A stretch of DNA of 64,000 nt. Origin: Argyresthia goedartella (taxonomy: Eukaryota > Arthropoda > Insecta > Lepidoptera > Argyresthiidae). The notes below the pieces were generated by a model. It was not told the origin of the DNA. It saw only the letters and a list, made by a program, of their open reading frames with translations, and did no database searches. The translations under genes were made by a program, and so were the position numbers. Shown here in pieces: positions 51,363 to 61,032 of the stretch; the first letter of the stretch is position 1, and every line of letters begins with the position of its first letter. The stretch lies in NCBI GenBank assembly GCA_949825045.1, contig OX463829.1:1426001-1490000 (forward strand). Direction: 5' to 3'.

Positions 51363-52510
51363 TTTCGACCGGGGCGAAAGATAACGTTGGGTAATATTGT
51401 ATGCGACTGTACTCAAGAAGCTTCGAGACGTGCTTTCGGTGCGGGCATCGGGAAGCGACTGATCAACGAATCAGGTGCCGGCGCTGACTACCGCCCCCGT
51501 CGCTCCTCACTTCCCCGCGCCAAACACTTGTGAAAAGTGACTACTGCGCATTCAAGGACAAAGCTCTTTAGTCGTGGCGCCGAGTATACCAGGCAATCAG
51601 AGAGTCGGAGTACGAAAAAGCACGAGAGGTCAAGTGATTCTGGTGCCGATCGACGATACAGAACAAATGCCGTTTCCGTCCACTTAATGAAGACCTCTGC
51701 GTATCGATTTGCCGCAGGACACGATAACACTTGCGCAGGAGGGCGGGTTTAACGGCCAAGCGAATGAACTGTACGATAATGGGCCGCGCCAAATTACTAC
51801 TTAGCTCGAGTTCATTGAAGATCCTTGTAGTAGTGCAGAGGTGGGGTGGAGCAGTTGGAGCAGGATGCGGTTATGTTGATTTCTTGTCTCCTTTGTTTGC
51901 TATAACTTCTCGGTAACCTCTGCGCTCCTATTTTACTAGGAGTATTAAACTGAATTAAAATTTACTTAATTTAAGAATAAATATTAGTTTTTAGTTTATT
52001 TAGATTATATATACCTAGTCGATCCATAAGTTCTGTCACAAATATTTTGCCGCATAGTAAGTAATACCAAGTTTTATTTTATTTAATACTATATATGGTT
52101 TGATAGCTCATTAAATACTGATAAATTAGAACGATTATTGGATTTAAATGCTTAAAGCCATATTACACAAATGCTAGTTTCTTCAGAGATTTTGCACTTT
52201 TTTACCCAATCAAAAATACGGACGTGATTCACTTTATCTTTTTTCCATGACTCTTAAAACCTTTCAAACTTACGTGAGATTTTAGTCAGATTTTAGTCTT
52301 CATTTTGAAGCATAAGATAACTAAGTCTGGGTAAAACTAATTTTCATATTCACATTTTACGTAGTGTACTTGTTGCCCACAAGATCATTTTTATACGTTT
52401 TACTGAAAACGTAAAAAGTACGTAAAGTTCTCTTTGGGAGCAGTTGGAACTGAAAGCTAACAGAAAATCAAATGCTAGTTGTTAAGCATGGTCTAAAATC
52501 GAGGTTTCAG
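51363..52510. other. unassigned: CpG-rich patch then AT-rich DNA
   Basis: 51400-51760 is CpG-rich and has no supported frame; 51920-52510 is AT-rich. The stretch belongs to the 12.7-kb insert in the Gypsy element, but I cannot assign it to LINE A with confidence. Confidence 0.4.
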
Positions 52511-52565
52511 AATAAATAAAAAAACCTTGTTGGTAGATAACCAACAAGGTTTTTTTTTATTTATT
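52511..52565. repeat. strong hairpin
   Basis: Arms AATAAATAAAAAAACCTTGT+TGG (52511-52533) and CCAACAAGG followed by a T-run and ATTTATT (52541-52565) pair almost fully, with a two-base bulge in the A/T run and a 7-nt loop TAGATAA. It may be a small foldback repeat. Confidence 0.7.
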
Positions 52566-52868
52566 CAACACTGTTTTTTTATTAAATTTGTGGTAAGTGG
52601 TATTTTTGTCAGTTGCGGCGTGTTTTGGGTTCGCGATTTTCTCAAGTTATACGGTTTTTTGTAATTTGCGATAATCGTACAAAATGTGTTGTATTGCAAT
52701 TTGATTCGTATAAAATAAGCTTTTTAATCATGTATAATACGAATAAGAAAAAGTTTATTGCTGAGTTTTATCTACTTATCAAAAACCTTGTGACAGAACT
52801 TAAGGACCGTCTAAATATAGACAATTTAGTAAGACGTCCACTCAGATGTGCGGTCCGGCGGGAAGAGG

Positions 52869-53260
52869 AATAATAGTTCACATTTATCTTGTTTTAGTCG
52901 CAGTCCTGCTTCTTCTAATCTCTGTAATACTTTCTCTAACCTCTCTATATGAATTTGTCTATTTTCCCCTGTCACCAGTATGTCATCTAAAAATATACAA
53001 GTGCCCTCAATATCACCAATTAGATTTTCCTTTGTTTGTTGAAAAATAAAAGGCGCATTACACAATCCAAATACCAGTCTATTGTAACGGAAAAAACCCT
53101 TATGTGTGTTGATGCAAGTGAGGTTTTTCGAGTCATCTAATTCCAGTTGATTGTAAGCCCGCGAAAGATCCAATTTTGAAAATTCATCCCCACCAGGCAG
53201 CTTTGCAAATAAATCTTCAATACGGGGAAGAGGGTAGTTGTCCATAAATAACACCTTATT
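52869..53260 (-). pseudogene. Gypsy reverse transcriptase, 5' part
   Basis: The minus strand shows NYPLPRIEDLFAKLPGGDEF, SKLDLSRAYNQLEL (first catalytic Asp), FRYNRLVFGLCNAPFIFQQ, CIFLDDILVTG (catalytic pair) and LRLKQDKCELL. It ends at the insert boundary 52869 and resumes at 40168. Upstream, 53261-53457 still encodes the RT entry (FKPRPVPLALKSNVEEEVKR) but with stops. Confidence 0.85.
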
Positions 53261-54770
53261 TAATGTACGGATTAATCACCACAAATTCTCACATTTCCGT
53301 CGGGACGTAACACGGTCACAATCGGTGTAGCTATCTAGGCATGCTCAACCTTTTCCAAAATACCTAAATCTACTTGTCGCTTAACTTCTTCTTCCACATT
53401 AGATTTTAATGCTAACGGTACCGGGCGTGGCTTAAAAAATCTCAACTCAACGTCAGGTTACACTTTTAAATGAATCTTGTATTTATTGAATATACCTAAT
53501 TCATTAGAAAATAGCTTTGCGTACTTTTTTCTGATGATTGTTGCGCAATAGTCCTCTTGTATATTATTACAGTCAGCATCAGCACTGCATAACTGTAAGT
53601 TAAACGAACTTATAAAATCGCGACCCAGTAATGCCGGTTGATTGTAGTGCGTTGCAATGACAAAAATGTTTATCAATCTTGTCATGCCTTCATAGGTCAC
53701 CGGTAATAACAAACATCCTAGCGGTGTAATCTTAGTCCCGTTATAGCAATTCAACTCAATTTTGCATGTTTTTAATTCGTATTGAGACAAATGTGTTTGA
53801 TAAATCTTTTGAGGCAAAATTGAAACTGCGCTGCCGCTATCTATTTCGCAAACTATATCATTGTTTGCTATCGTGACCATCTGTCGCATAGGATTACCGT
53901 TAATCGATTTTATATTAAACAAATCATAAATACGTTCAACAGTATCGCTATCATCCGCAGCTAAATAATTGTTGTTTTGCATACGAGACTTGCACATACG
54001 TCTCAAATGACCTTTTTGGTTACACACTTTGCAGCTATAATTACTGAACCGAAACTTCTCTTTTGAGTGGTTTTTATAACCACACACTTCACAAAGCTTT
54101 TCACCATTATCACTCTTATCACTAACACGAGTGTCCTTGGTCGCGGCCGTCGCCCTTGAGCTCGCACGAAGGGCATACTGCGCCGGCGCCGCAGCAGCGG
54201 ACTGCTCCGCCTGCGTGGCCTGCAGCGCCTGCCGGGCACATCTCACGCACTGCGCCAGCTCCAAGGCTCGGGTGAACGTGAGGGTGTCCACACTCTCCGC
54301 GAATAGCTTCTTCTTTTCTTGATGTTCTCGAGACCCAACACGAACCGGTCTCGCAAAGCAGCATCCAAATCGCCACGGAAACCGCAGTATTGCGCCAAAT
54401 TACGCACCCGCGCCGCCCATTCAGCCAGATCCTCACCAACTCGTTGCTCTGCTTTGTAGAATTTGTACCCCTCGGCAAAAGTGCTCTTCTTTGGTACAAA
54501 TTGTGCGTCTAACAACGTTAAAAGCGCCACGTAGGTTATAATTTCCAAGTCTGATGGGAATGCCAAATCTCTTACGACACGGTAGGTATCCTCCACCAAA
54601 GCCGTCAATAACAGAGCTCGTCGCTTCACTCCCAGCTTGTCCGTCTAATTATCAATATTATTTGCGGTACAAAACTGGACAAAACGACTTTTAAAAATGC
54701 CCCATTCTTTTGTGCGATGGTCGAAGGTCAGCGAGTCGCCGAACATTACATTTGCACTACTACTCAACAT
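53261..54770 (-). pseudogene. Gypsy Gag and protease, broken
   Basis: ATG 54770 (MLSSSANVMFGDSLTF). An early TAG lies near 54645. The capsid-like part is at 54629-54300 (VALLTLLDAQFVPKKSTF, EQRVGEDLAEWAARVRNLA). A frame change near 54300 leads to 54291-53458, with a zinc knuckle CKVCNQKGHLRRMC (CX2CX4HX4C) preceded by CEVCGYKNHS, and a protease with CEIDSGSAVSILP (DSG) and PALLGRDF. 53457-53261 holds the degraded RT entry. It would form the particle and process the polyprotein. Confidence 0.83.
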
Positions 54771-54830
54771 GATTGTTTTCTTCGTAAACACCAATACTAT
54801 TATGTTGTTAATCACTTAGTTAACGCGTAA

Positions 54831-54848
54831 GTTACTTTCTCGTCGCCA
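54831..54848 (-). other. Gypsy primer-binding site, tRNA-Ser type
   Basis: The minus strand reads TGGCGACGAGAAAGTAAC, two bases from the 5' LTR. The first 10 bases match the complement of the 3' end of tRNA-Ser(GCT) as recalled; the rest does not match well. Confidence 0.55.
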
Positions 54849-54850
54849 AA

Positions 54851-54997
54851 TATTGTGTATTTACTGATATATTAGAATAAAACCAAGGAGTAGCCTGGTA
54901 CACGTTTAATGCTCAAACACAAACTGATTTGCATAACAAAATCCACATACCCACATAATATTATAGTATCTGTGATACCCCACATTCATACACTACA
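54851..54997 (-). repeat. Gypsy 5' LTR
   Basis: 147 bp, matching 37681-37827 with about two substitutions (for example GTTTAATG against GTTTAACG). Followed by the AGTAT duplication. The LTR is short for Gypsy elements. Confidence 0.85.
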
Positions 54998-55002
54998 AGT
55001 AT

Positions 55003-55277
55003 GTACTCAATAAACCATATTATCACATTACTACTACCCAACAATTGCTTTCTTGCCTATCTACATATAACTGTGCCGGTATAACTGCATGGGTCACATC
55101 GCCTGCGCCGCCACCTGCGCTGCCTCACATTATGATTCATCGTCATCACATTACCTACACGCTCAGATTTCAAAGTTATTCCCACCATACAAGTGTGCAA
55201 CCTCTAGACATTCATTCATATACGTATTATATCCATAACTATTTACCATTTGCTTATCCACATAATTTGTTTACTTA
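55003..55277 (+). other. LINE C ORF1-ORF2 spacer, right part
   Basis: AT-rich; continues the LINE C spacer broken at 37680. No gene. Confidence 0.5.
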
Positions 55278-55918
55278 ATGAATATCAGAGGATTGCGCAC
55301 TAAAACTGAAATATTTAAAAGGAAAGTAGATTTAAATTCATATGATATTATTATTATTTTGACTGAGACGTGGCTTATCGACGGAATAAACAATGAAGAG
55401 TTATTTAGCGACAGGTATACTGTGTGGCGCCAAGATCGTGACTATGAACGAACGAAACAGACGCGGGGAGGAGGGGTGTTGATCGCCGTGCGCGCAGACC
55501 TACCGTCAGCTGATAGGCCGGACTGGTGTTCAACTGCTGAAGATCTCTGGATCACCGTCAGCGGCGTCAAACCAAATGAAAAACCACGGTTTTTACACCA
55601 ATGCAACTTATATTTATGTAAAGAAGGGGAAAACTATTCCTTTTTGCAACAGTTAACTACTTTCGCAGACAATGCACTATCTAACTATTTAAAAAATCCT
55701 GACGACACTTTCATACTGTTAGGCGATTCCAATATGAGTGACATTGATTGGAGTGCAAATAAAGACGACTCTGGTCTAACCCCAAAAATCACCTTATGTG
55801 AAAAGCATACTGAATTCCTACGGTTTATAAATACTTGTTATCTTATGCAATACAATTCCATAACCAATAAACAAAATCGTATCTTGGACCTAGTATTGTC
55901 GAATAATCTAGTGCCAAA
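55278..55918 (+). pseudogene. LINE C ORF2, endonuclease (truncated)
   Basis: ATG 55278 with MNIRGLRTKTEIFKRKV, then IIILTETWLIDG (catalytic Glu), RGGGVLIAV, DTFILLGDSNMSDIDW (the D-x-N box, with Ser where Phe is usual) and NRILDLVLSNNL. The frame is intact but stops at 55918, where it abuts the BEL-1 copy 3 gag in the opposite strand. The reverse transcriptase is missing. ORF1 of the same element is at 37060-37377. Confidence 0.82.
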
Positions 55919-56681
55919 ACCATATATAACACAATATATGACCATTGGTCTACCGGCAGACCAAGGTTCTGAAGGGCCTTAGTGGCCACCAGCACAGGGT
56001 TGAGCACCTGTACCCGGATGTCAACATCCCGGGTTACTCTTGGGATGCTGAACAGCTTCCCCAGCTGCGCATCAACCAACCGCCTTTTGTGTTGGTAGCG
56101 GTCAAACAATATGACCCGGGCAATCTCATAATTGCCCGCCGTAACCGTTAGGTGACCGACCAACTCCTTCGGTTCACCCCGCAGTGCCATCAATAGCTGG
56201 GCCAACTTGTAGGTGCTGTCCAGGTCGTCCCGACCGTGGACCAGGCTATCGAACAAATTGATGAATGCCGGCCACTCATCAATTGCGTGGGGCAATTGAT
56301 GAGTGGCCGGAATCTCCAGGTGTGGAAGCCGTCCAACCACACCCTTAGGGGGGGGTCTCCGCTACCCTCCCCGCGGTCATTCCGACGCGACCGCTTAATT
56401 TTTTCGGCGCGACGCTCGATGTCGCCCAAGCACTCCATCGCTTGGTCAGCATCCGCGCAGAGCTGCCTCACTGCAGCCACCGAGGCCTCATCCGTAAGCC
56501 CGAGCGCTTCAGCCTCGGCAGCCAGCCGACACACCTTCCCGACGCGTGTCATTGCGTCCTCCACACGCTTGAGCAGGACATCGTCCATGTCGGGTCGCTC
56601 CACATACTTGTGAGTATGGGCGAGCCATCTCATCTCCTCACGGACACCATACCGCAGTACCGTCAAGGGCGAAGGTGCCAT
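55919..56681 (-). pseudogene. BEL-1 copy 3 Gag, truncated
   Basis: ATG 56681, identical at the start to copy 2 (MAPSPLTVLRYGVREEM). The frame shifts at a short G7 run near 56348, where copy 2 has a longer one. The second part (56340-55919) carries the capsid-like segment RVILFDRYQHKRRLVDAQ. At 56268-56310 a short inverted copy replaces the normal sequence, creating a perfect 19-bp hairpin and altering the protein from PAFGGAIDEW to a different peptide. It ends at the LINE C junction. Confidence 0.85.
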
Positions 56682-57345
56682 GGTTACCGATTTAATTGTT
56701 CCTGGTCCTATGCTTCACTGCCGAACTAAGCACAGCCAGATACCAGCACTTTCCCGTCAGCGCTGGGCACAGAAATTAAAACTAAGTTGTAAAACCCAAG
56801 GCAACCACTAAACAATTAAATCATAAACAATATTTAATATGGTCGCCCTGTGGACATACAGCTTATAATATACACTCTAAATCAATTAGAGAATGCCACC
56901 ATGTGGTACAATCAAAATAACACACAAAAGGTTATTATAAAAAAAAACTATTTTTCTAGTAGTGGCCCCTCCGATAGGAACCACACTTCCTTGAGGTCAG
57001 CAAAATCAGCTTAATACCCCTTAAATAGCCCGACCCTGCTGTGCAAACCGAAATAACACTGTAGGACTATAGAACCCGACGTTCTATCGCAAGTAATACA
57101 ATCTAGTTACTTCGCAGAATGACTGTTCAATCTTTTATGCTCAACAACAGTAGTTCCGACTACAATTTTATAACAACTGTTAACTAAATTGGCACTTATA
57201 CTTTCACTTACCGAAAATGAACTTTAATCGTGGTATACCGACCACAGACTCATTGCCGACTTGAGCCAATCTGGGATATTCTTTTCTCCCAACTACAATG
57301 TGACAAAGGCAACCCTACCGTGAATCGATGATTTCCCACTAGGAA

Positions 57346-57363
57346 ACCGCGCTTCTGCTACCA
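57346..57363 (-). other. primer-binding site, initiator tRNA-Met type
   Basis: The minus strand reads TGGTAGCAGAAGCGCGGT, identical to copies 1 and 2, three bases inside the LTR edge. Confidence 0.6.
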
Positions 57364-57366
57364 AAA

Positions 57367-57933
57367 TGATTAATTCCGCGCCTCACCGTACGGCGTGGAA
57401 TCCTGAGGGGTTGTGCCTTTGCCACGTGAGAGAAAAGAAGTGATGAAATTGTTATTACTGACCTTGTCTCCGTAGGCAGGAAATCGAAAGCTCGATTCGA
57501 GACGGGAATACGGGAAAAGGGCACAGTTTGGGATAGGATATGGAGTGAATCGAAACCTATCGTTGCTGCCGACGCTGTCGCCGGCGTGCTGCCTGCCGTG
57601 ACCGTGGAGTCGCCGCTACCGATGCGACGATGTCCAATCAACAGGGATCACTTGACCGCTGACGCGAATCTAATTACAATCAATAGCCCGACGCTATGAG
57701 GTAGATTTACACTCTGACCAGGCCCGATGCCTGTATGATAATTGGTACACCGAAATACCATCAATTTCACGGGGCCCGAGCCGCCATGTTATTCTCCCGA
57801 TGAGACCAGACCAAGAGAAAGATTAACCTCCAATTTTACATCTCGTTTCCGATACGAGTGACAGCTGCGGTTCTGTTTCCGTTCCGAGTCGCGCAACAAG
57901 AGGAGGTGCGCTCCGAAGCACAAATATTAAACA
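57367..57933 (-). repeat. BEL-1 copy 3, 5' LTR
   Basis: 567 bp, TGATTAATTCCGC...TTAAACA. Its right end (57870-57925) differs from the other BEL-1 LTRs (GTTCTGTTTCCGTTCCGAG in place of the usual block). It abuts the LINE F RT fragment at 57934. Confidence 0.88.
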
Positions 57934-59780
57934 GCATGATTGCGTAAAAATGATCCGTGCGCGCCTCAGCAAACATTGTTGACGCACTGCAGAACCGGGG
58001 CAGCCCCAACAACACCCTAAATATGTTATTATACTGGACTCGCAGGGCATTGTAAGTCTTCAGCTTATACCGAACCCATAGGTTGCTGGTGTAGAATGTC
58101 TGACAGTACGAATTAAATAAAGTGACTTTCACCTGTCTAGAACATTTTGCAAATCTACGGGCCAGCATGTTTATTTATTTATTTATTTATTTATTAATTC
58201 ATTAACAATATACATGACCTCTGACTGCCAACGCCCTGCGCTCCCTCTCAATATCGAGATCATCTTTAAGATCCTCCGATACAATGTGACCAAGATATCG
58301 GTTGACTCTTATAAGAGCTACACCATTTAGGTTGATGGGAGGCACATATGCTAGAGTCCTAGTACCAGATTGAAAAACCATAAAGACACTTTTTTCACAT
58401 TGTACGGGAGGCCATGAGTCTCAGCGTATTTCTCACACACAGTCAACATTTTCCTCATCGCACTGACAGAGGGCGCGAGCAAAGCCATGTCATCAGCATA
58501 GCTTATATTGTTGATGCGTTTTCCGCCAATATTGCAACCGACATGCATGCTACTCAATTCCTCAATCAACATATTCATGTATAAATTGAAGAGTGTTAGA
58601 GAAGATAATCCCCCCTGCCTAACCCCACAATCCAGTCTATACATGTCAGACAATGTATCCCCCCATCTGACACAGTTTATTTGAGTGGCATACCAGTACC
58701 TGAAGATAGCTGACAGCTCCGCAGGTACACCCAGTCTCTCCATCTTCTCCCATAACTTATTATAGCATGTTAAGTCGAAAGCCTTGGAGAGATCCAGAAA
58801 GCAGGCATAGACTGGTGTCTGTCTGTCTGTGTAATATCTGGCTACCTTTTTTAAGCTCAGAATTGCAGTTTCGGTGGATAGGCCTGGACGGAAACCAAAC
58901 TGCGCCGCATGAAGCTGAATGTGCCTACCGAGCTCCCTGTTTAACAGACTATCAAACACTTTTGCCAAAATGTTCGCCAGCGATATCGGTCTATAATTAT
59001 TTTTATCCGCTATGTCACCAGTCCTGCACTTAACAATAGGGACAACATTGGTTCTAGTGAGGTCTTCCGGTAGATAGCTGTGGCTAAGACATAATGTAAG
59101 AAACATAGACAAAATCCTAGGCAGATGGTCCCCTGCATACTGTAGGTGCTCAATACTGAGACTGTCATGCCCTGGGGATTTCCCACGGGTCATGTTTTTA
59201 ATGACGAGAGCTACTTGCTTCGGCGTAAAACGCATTGTTAAGGCACCCGTACATGTATCGACATTGTTTACAATTTTATATAACCTCAGGGGAGAAGTTA
59301 CTCTGAAATGGTCCTTAAATAAATTGGCTATATCTATATGATCACTTTTGTTACTTACTGTATCAGATAAACTAGAATTTATATTCAGTTTATTTGTTGA
59401 CTGCCAGAATTTGATAAAGTTATTGTCAGACCGATGCTGGGAGAGTATATCCATTTTTATTTGCTCTTGGTGCCCTTGGCACCACTTTACTCTAGACTTA
59501 AAAATCTTCTTACTAAGACACATTTCGTCATAAACTTCACCTGATGTGGGTTTGCCATACATAATCCAGATATGCAGTCTGTTTTTGGCCTCCTGGTGCG
59601 ACTGCTTTATGTGTTTATTCCACCCAACAATCTTATTTTTTCTAAATTGAGATTCATGATAACATTCATTTTGTTCAGTAGTTTTTTATGATCAGAGTCA
59701 TTACAAAATTTATCATCACACCGGCAAAAATCAGCTAGCATGTTTAGGTCTTTAAAATGATCATTACAAAGTTCCGAATA
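57934..59780 (-). pseudogene. LINE F copy 2 ORF2, reverse transcriptase
   Basis: 59780-59563 holds the linker (NKHIKQSHQEAKNRLHIW). The main frame is 59562-58351: KNNYRPISLANILAKVFDS, ACFLDLSKAFDLTC (first Asp), CGVRQGGLSSLTLFNLYMN, ISYADDMALLAPS. A frame change near 58360 leads to IRVNRYLGHIVSEDLKDDLD and ERERRALAVR, then about 45 bp of (ATTT)n-rich DNA at 58166-58210, then MLARRFAKCSRQVKVTLFN ... NNIFRVLLGLPRFCSAS, cut at 57934 by BEL-1 copy 3. The catalytic motifs remain, but several lesions inactivate it. Confidence 0.83.
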
Positions 59781-59970
59781 TCTATGTCACAAATTTTTCT
59801 AACTCCCCATTTAATTTTATTGCACTTTTTATCTATGTAACACTGTTTTGACCTTATGGTATTTAGTTCACACACAATTTCCAAGGGTCGAACCAGAAAA
59901 CATTGTTATAATGTACCTTAATGTCCTGTATGGTAAGCAGCGCCGATGGCGTAACCTCGCAATGCTCCAG

Positions 59971-60627
59971 CTACCTCCGGCACCCGTGAGCGTCACTGAT
60001 GTAGGTGTACGTACCCGAGTCCAGGCCTAGTCTCTCAATATCTGCACAAGTGAACTCAAAATCCGAGCAGAAGTCAAGAAGCTCACCACAAAAGAGTTCA
60101 TGGGGATGAGCATTAAAATCGCCTAGTACAAACACAGATTCTACGTCGGCACTATCTATGATCGCCTTTATTTCACTCAAACAGTCAGTAAATTCAGGTA
60201 GATTTTCTATTGAGTCTATAGGCAAATACTCACTGATAAACATAACTTCACTGTTAGCTACCGAAGCCCTGATAGCCGCTAGCCGCACACTGCTGCACTC
60301 TATAACCGACACCGACTGGAAACTACTCTTACGCCACAGGATTCCAACTCCACCGCACGGTCCTCACCGCAGTATTCCTTCAGATGTATCTACCGCCGAT
60401 TTTCCAGTGAAGCCGAACTCCGGGTCTATTGTGCCAAGTATAGGGACGTCATGAGGGAGGAGCCAGTGCTCCTGCAGCGCGACAATGTCAGCTGATGCAC
60501 ATAGTGATCTTACACAGTCGATCGATCGCTTCACGGACTTGCAATTATAACTGATCAATTTACAGCGATGAGCTGAGCATTGGTTAGCATTATTTATAGT
60601 TTTATTGTTTGTAACTGTACACTTCAT
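59971..60627 (-). pseudogene. LINE F copy 2 ORF2, endonuclease
   Basis: Starts near 60627: KLISYNCKSVKRSIDCVRSL, IVALQEHWLLP (catalytic Glu), a frame change near 60364, then GILWRKSSFQSVSVIEC and FVLGDFNAHPHELFC (D-x-N), ending ISDAHGCRR. It matches 4042-4739 closely. The stretch 59970-59781 continues towards the RT with stops. Confidence 0.82.
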
Positions 60628-60628
60628 A

Positions 60629-60840
60629 TTAGGTTTGCGTTATCATGCTATTCCTTGAGACTTTTTTCACCTCGTCACCCGAAGCAGGCTGGCTGCTAGG
60701 CTTCTTAAAGCGAATAAATCTCCTAAACGTGATGCCGTCGGGCCACATGTACTCGTCGCCCAGGAACAACGGTACTTTGTGCTTTGGTACAAGTACATTA
60801 TATGTCTTTTCCTTTTTCATTTTGATTTTATGAATATTCT
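60629..60840 (-). pseudogene. LINE F copy 2 ORF1, C-terminal end
   Basis: MKKEKTYNVLVPKHKVPLFL and DEYMWPDGITFRRF, SSQPASGDEVKKVSRN match 4761-4970 of copy 1 apart from a few changes and a small deletion. The 5' part is lost at about 60840, where a plus-strand LINE RT fragment starts. Confidence 0.8.
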
Positions 60841-61032
60841 GCCTTAGATATATCTAGCATTCAAATCACAGAAGAAACGTTTTACCGCCTTCTTGTGTCA
60901 GTCGACTGTAATAAATCAGCAGGTCCGGATTCTATACACCCGATCATGGTACCGAGGTGTGCAAGAAGCCTTACTAAACAAATTTGCCTTCTCTTTAGAA
61001 GCTCAGTGAATGAATGCAACATGCCTTTGGCA
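60841..61032 (+). pseudogene. LINE reverse transcriptase N-terminal scrap
   Basis: The plus strand encodes ITEETFYRLLVSVDCNKSAG, then PDSIHPIMVPRCARSLTK and NECNMPLAKN, the region just before the RT palm of a Jockey-group LINE. At 61032 it runs without a stop into the endonuclease of LINE G, an order that no intact LINE has. It is a join of two different fragments. Confidence 0.7.

Larger units (their letters stand above)
37681..54997 (-). mobile_element. Gypsy-type LTR retrotransposon split by a 12.7-kb insertion
   Basis: Minus-strand element. Short LTRs of 147 bp lie at 37681-37827 and 54851-54997, with the duplication AGTAT at 37676-37680 and 54998-55002. The primer site next to the right LTR fits tRNA-Ser. 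Gag, protease and RT lie at 54770-52869; RT end, RNase H and integrase at 40168-38059. The two parts are separated by the insert 40169-52868. Removing it rejoins RT in phase between CELL and KDSVEYLG, and AATAATA is repeated at 40162-40168 and 52869-52875. The element itself sits in the ORF1-ORF2 spacer of LINE C. Coding lesions are moderate. Confidence 0.88.
55919..57933 (-). mobile_element. BEL-1 copy 3, 5' stub (LTR, leader, partial Gag)
   Basis: Minus-strand remnant: 5' LTR (57367-57933), primer site (57346-57363), leader, and the first 0.76 kb of gag. Everything after the capsid-like part is gone. The left break lies at CAAAACCATATATAACACAA, so no 3' LTR or duplication exists. It belongs to the same LTR subfamily as the right LTR of copy 2. 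Confidence 0.9.

Noticed and set aside
52511..52565. Rho-independent terminator
   Set aside because: The hairpin plus T-run looks like one, but all context is eukaryotic retroelements with no bacterial-style genes.
52613..52873. 86-codon plus-strand frame
   Set aside because: It runs across the junction at 52868/52869 between the insert and the Gypsy RT, so it did not exist before the insertion and has no known motif.
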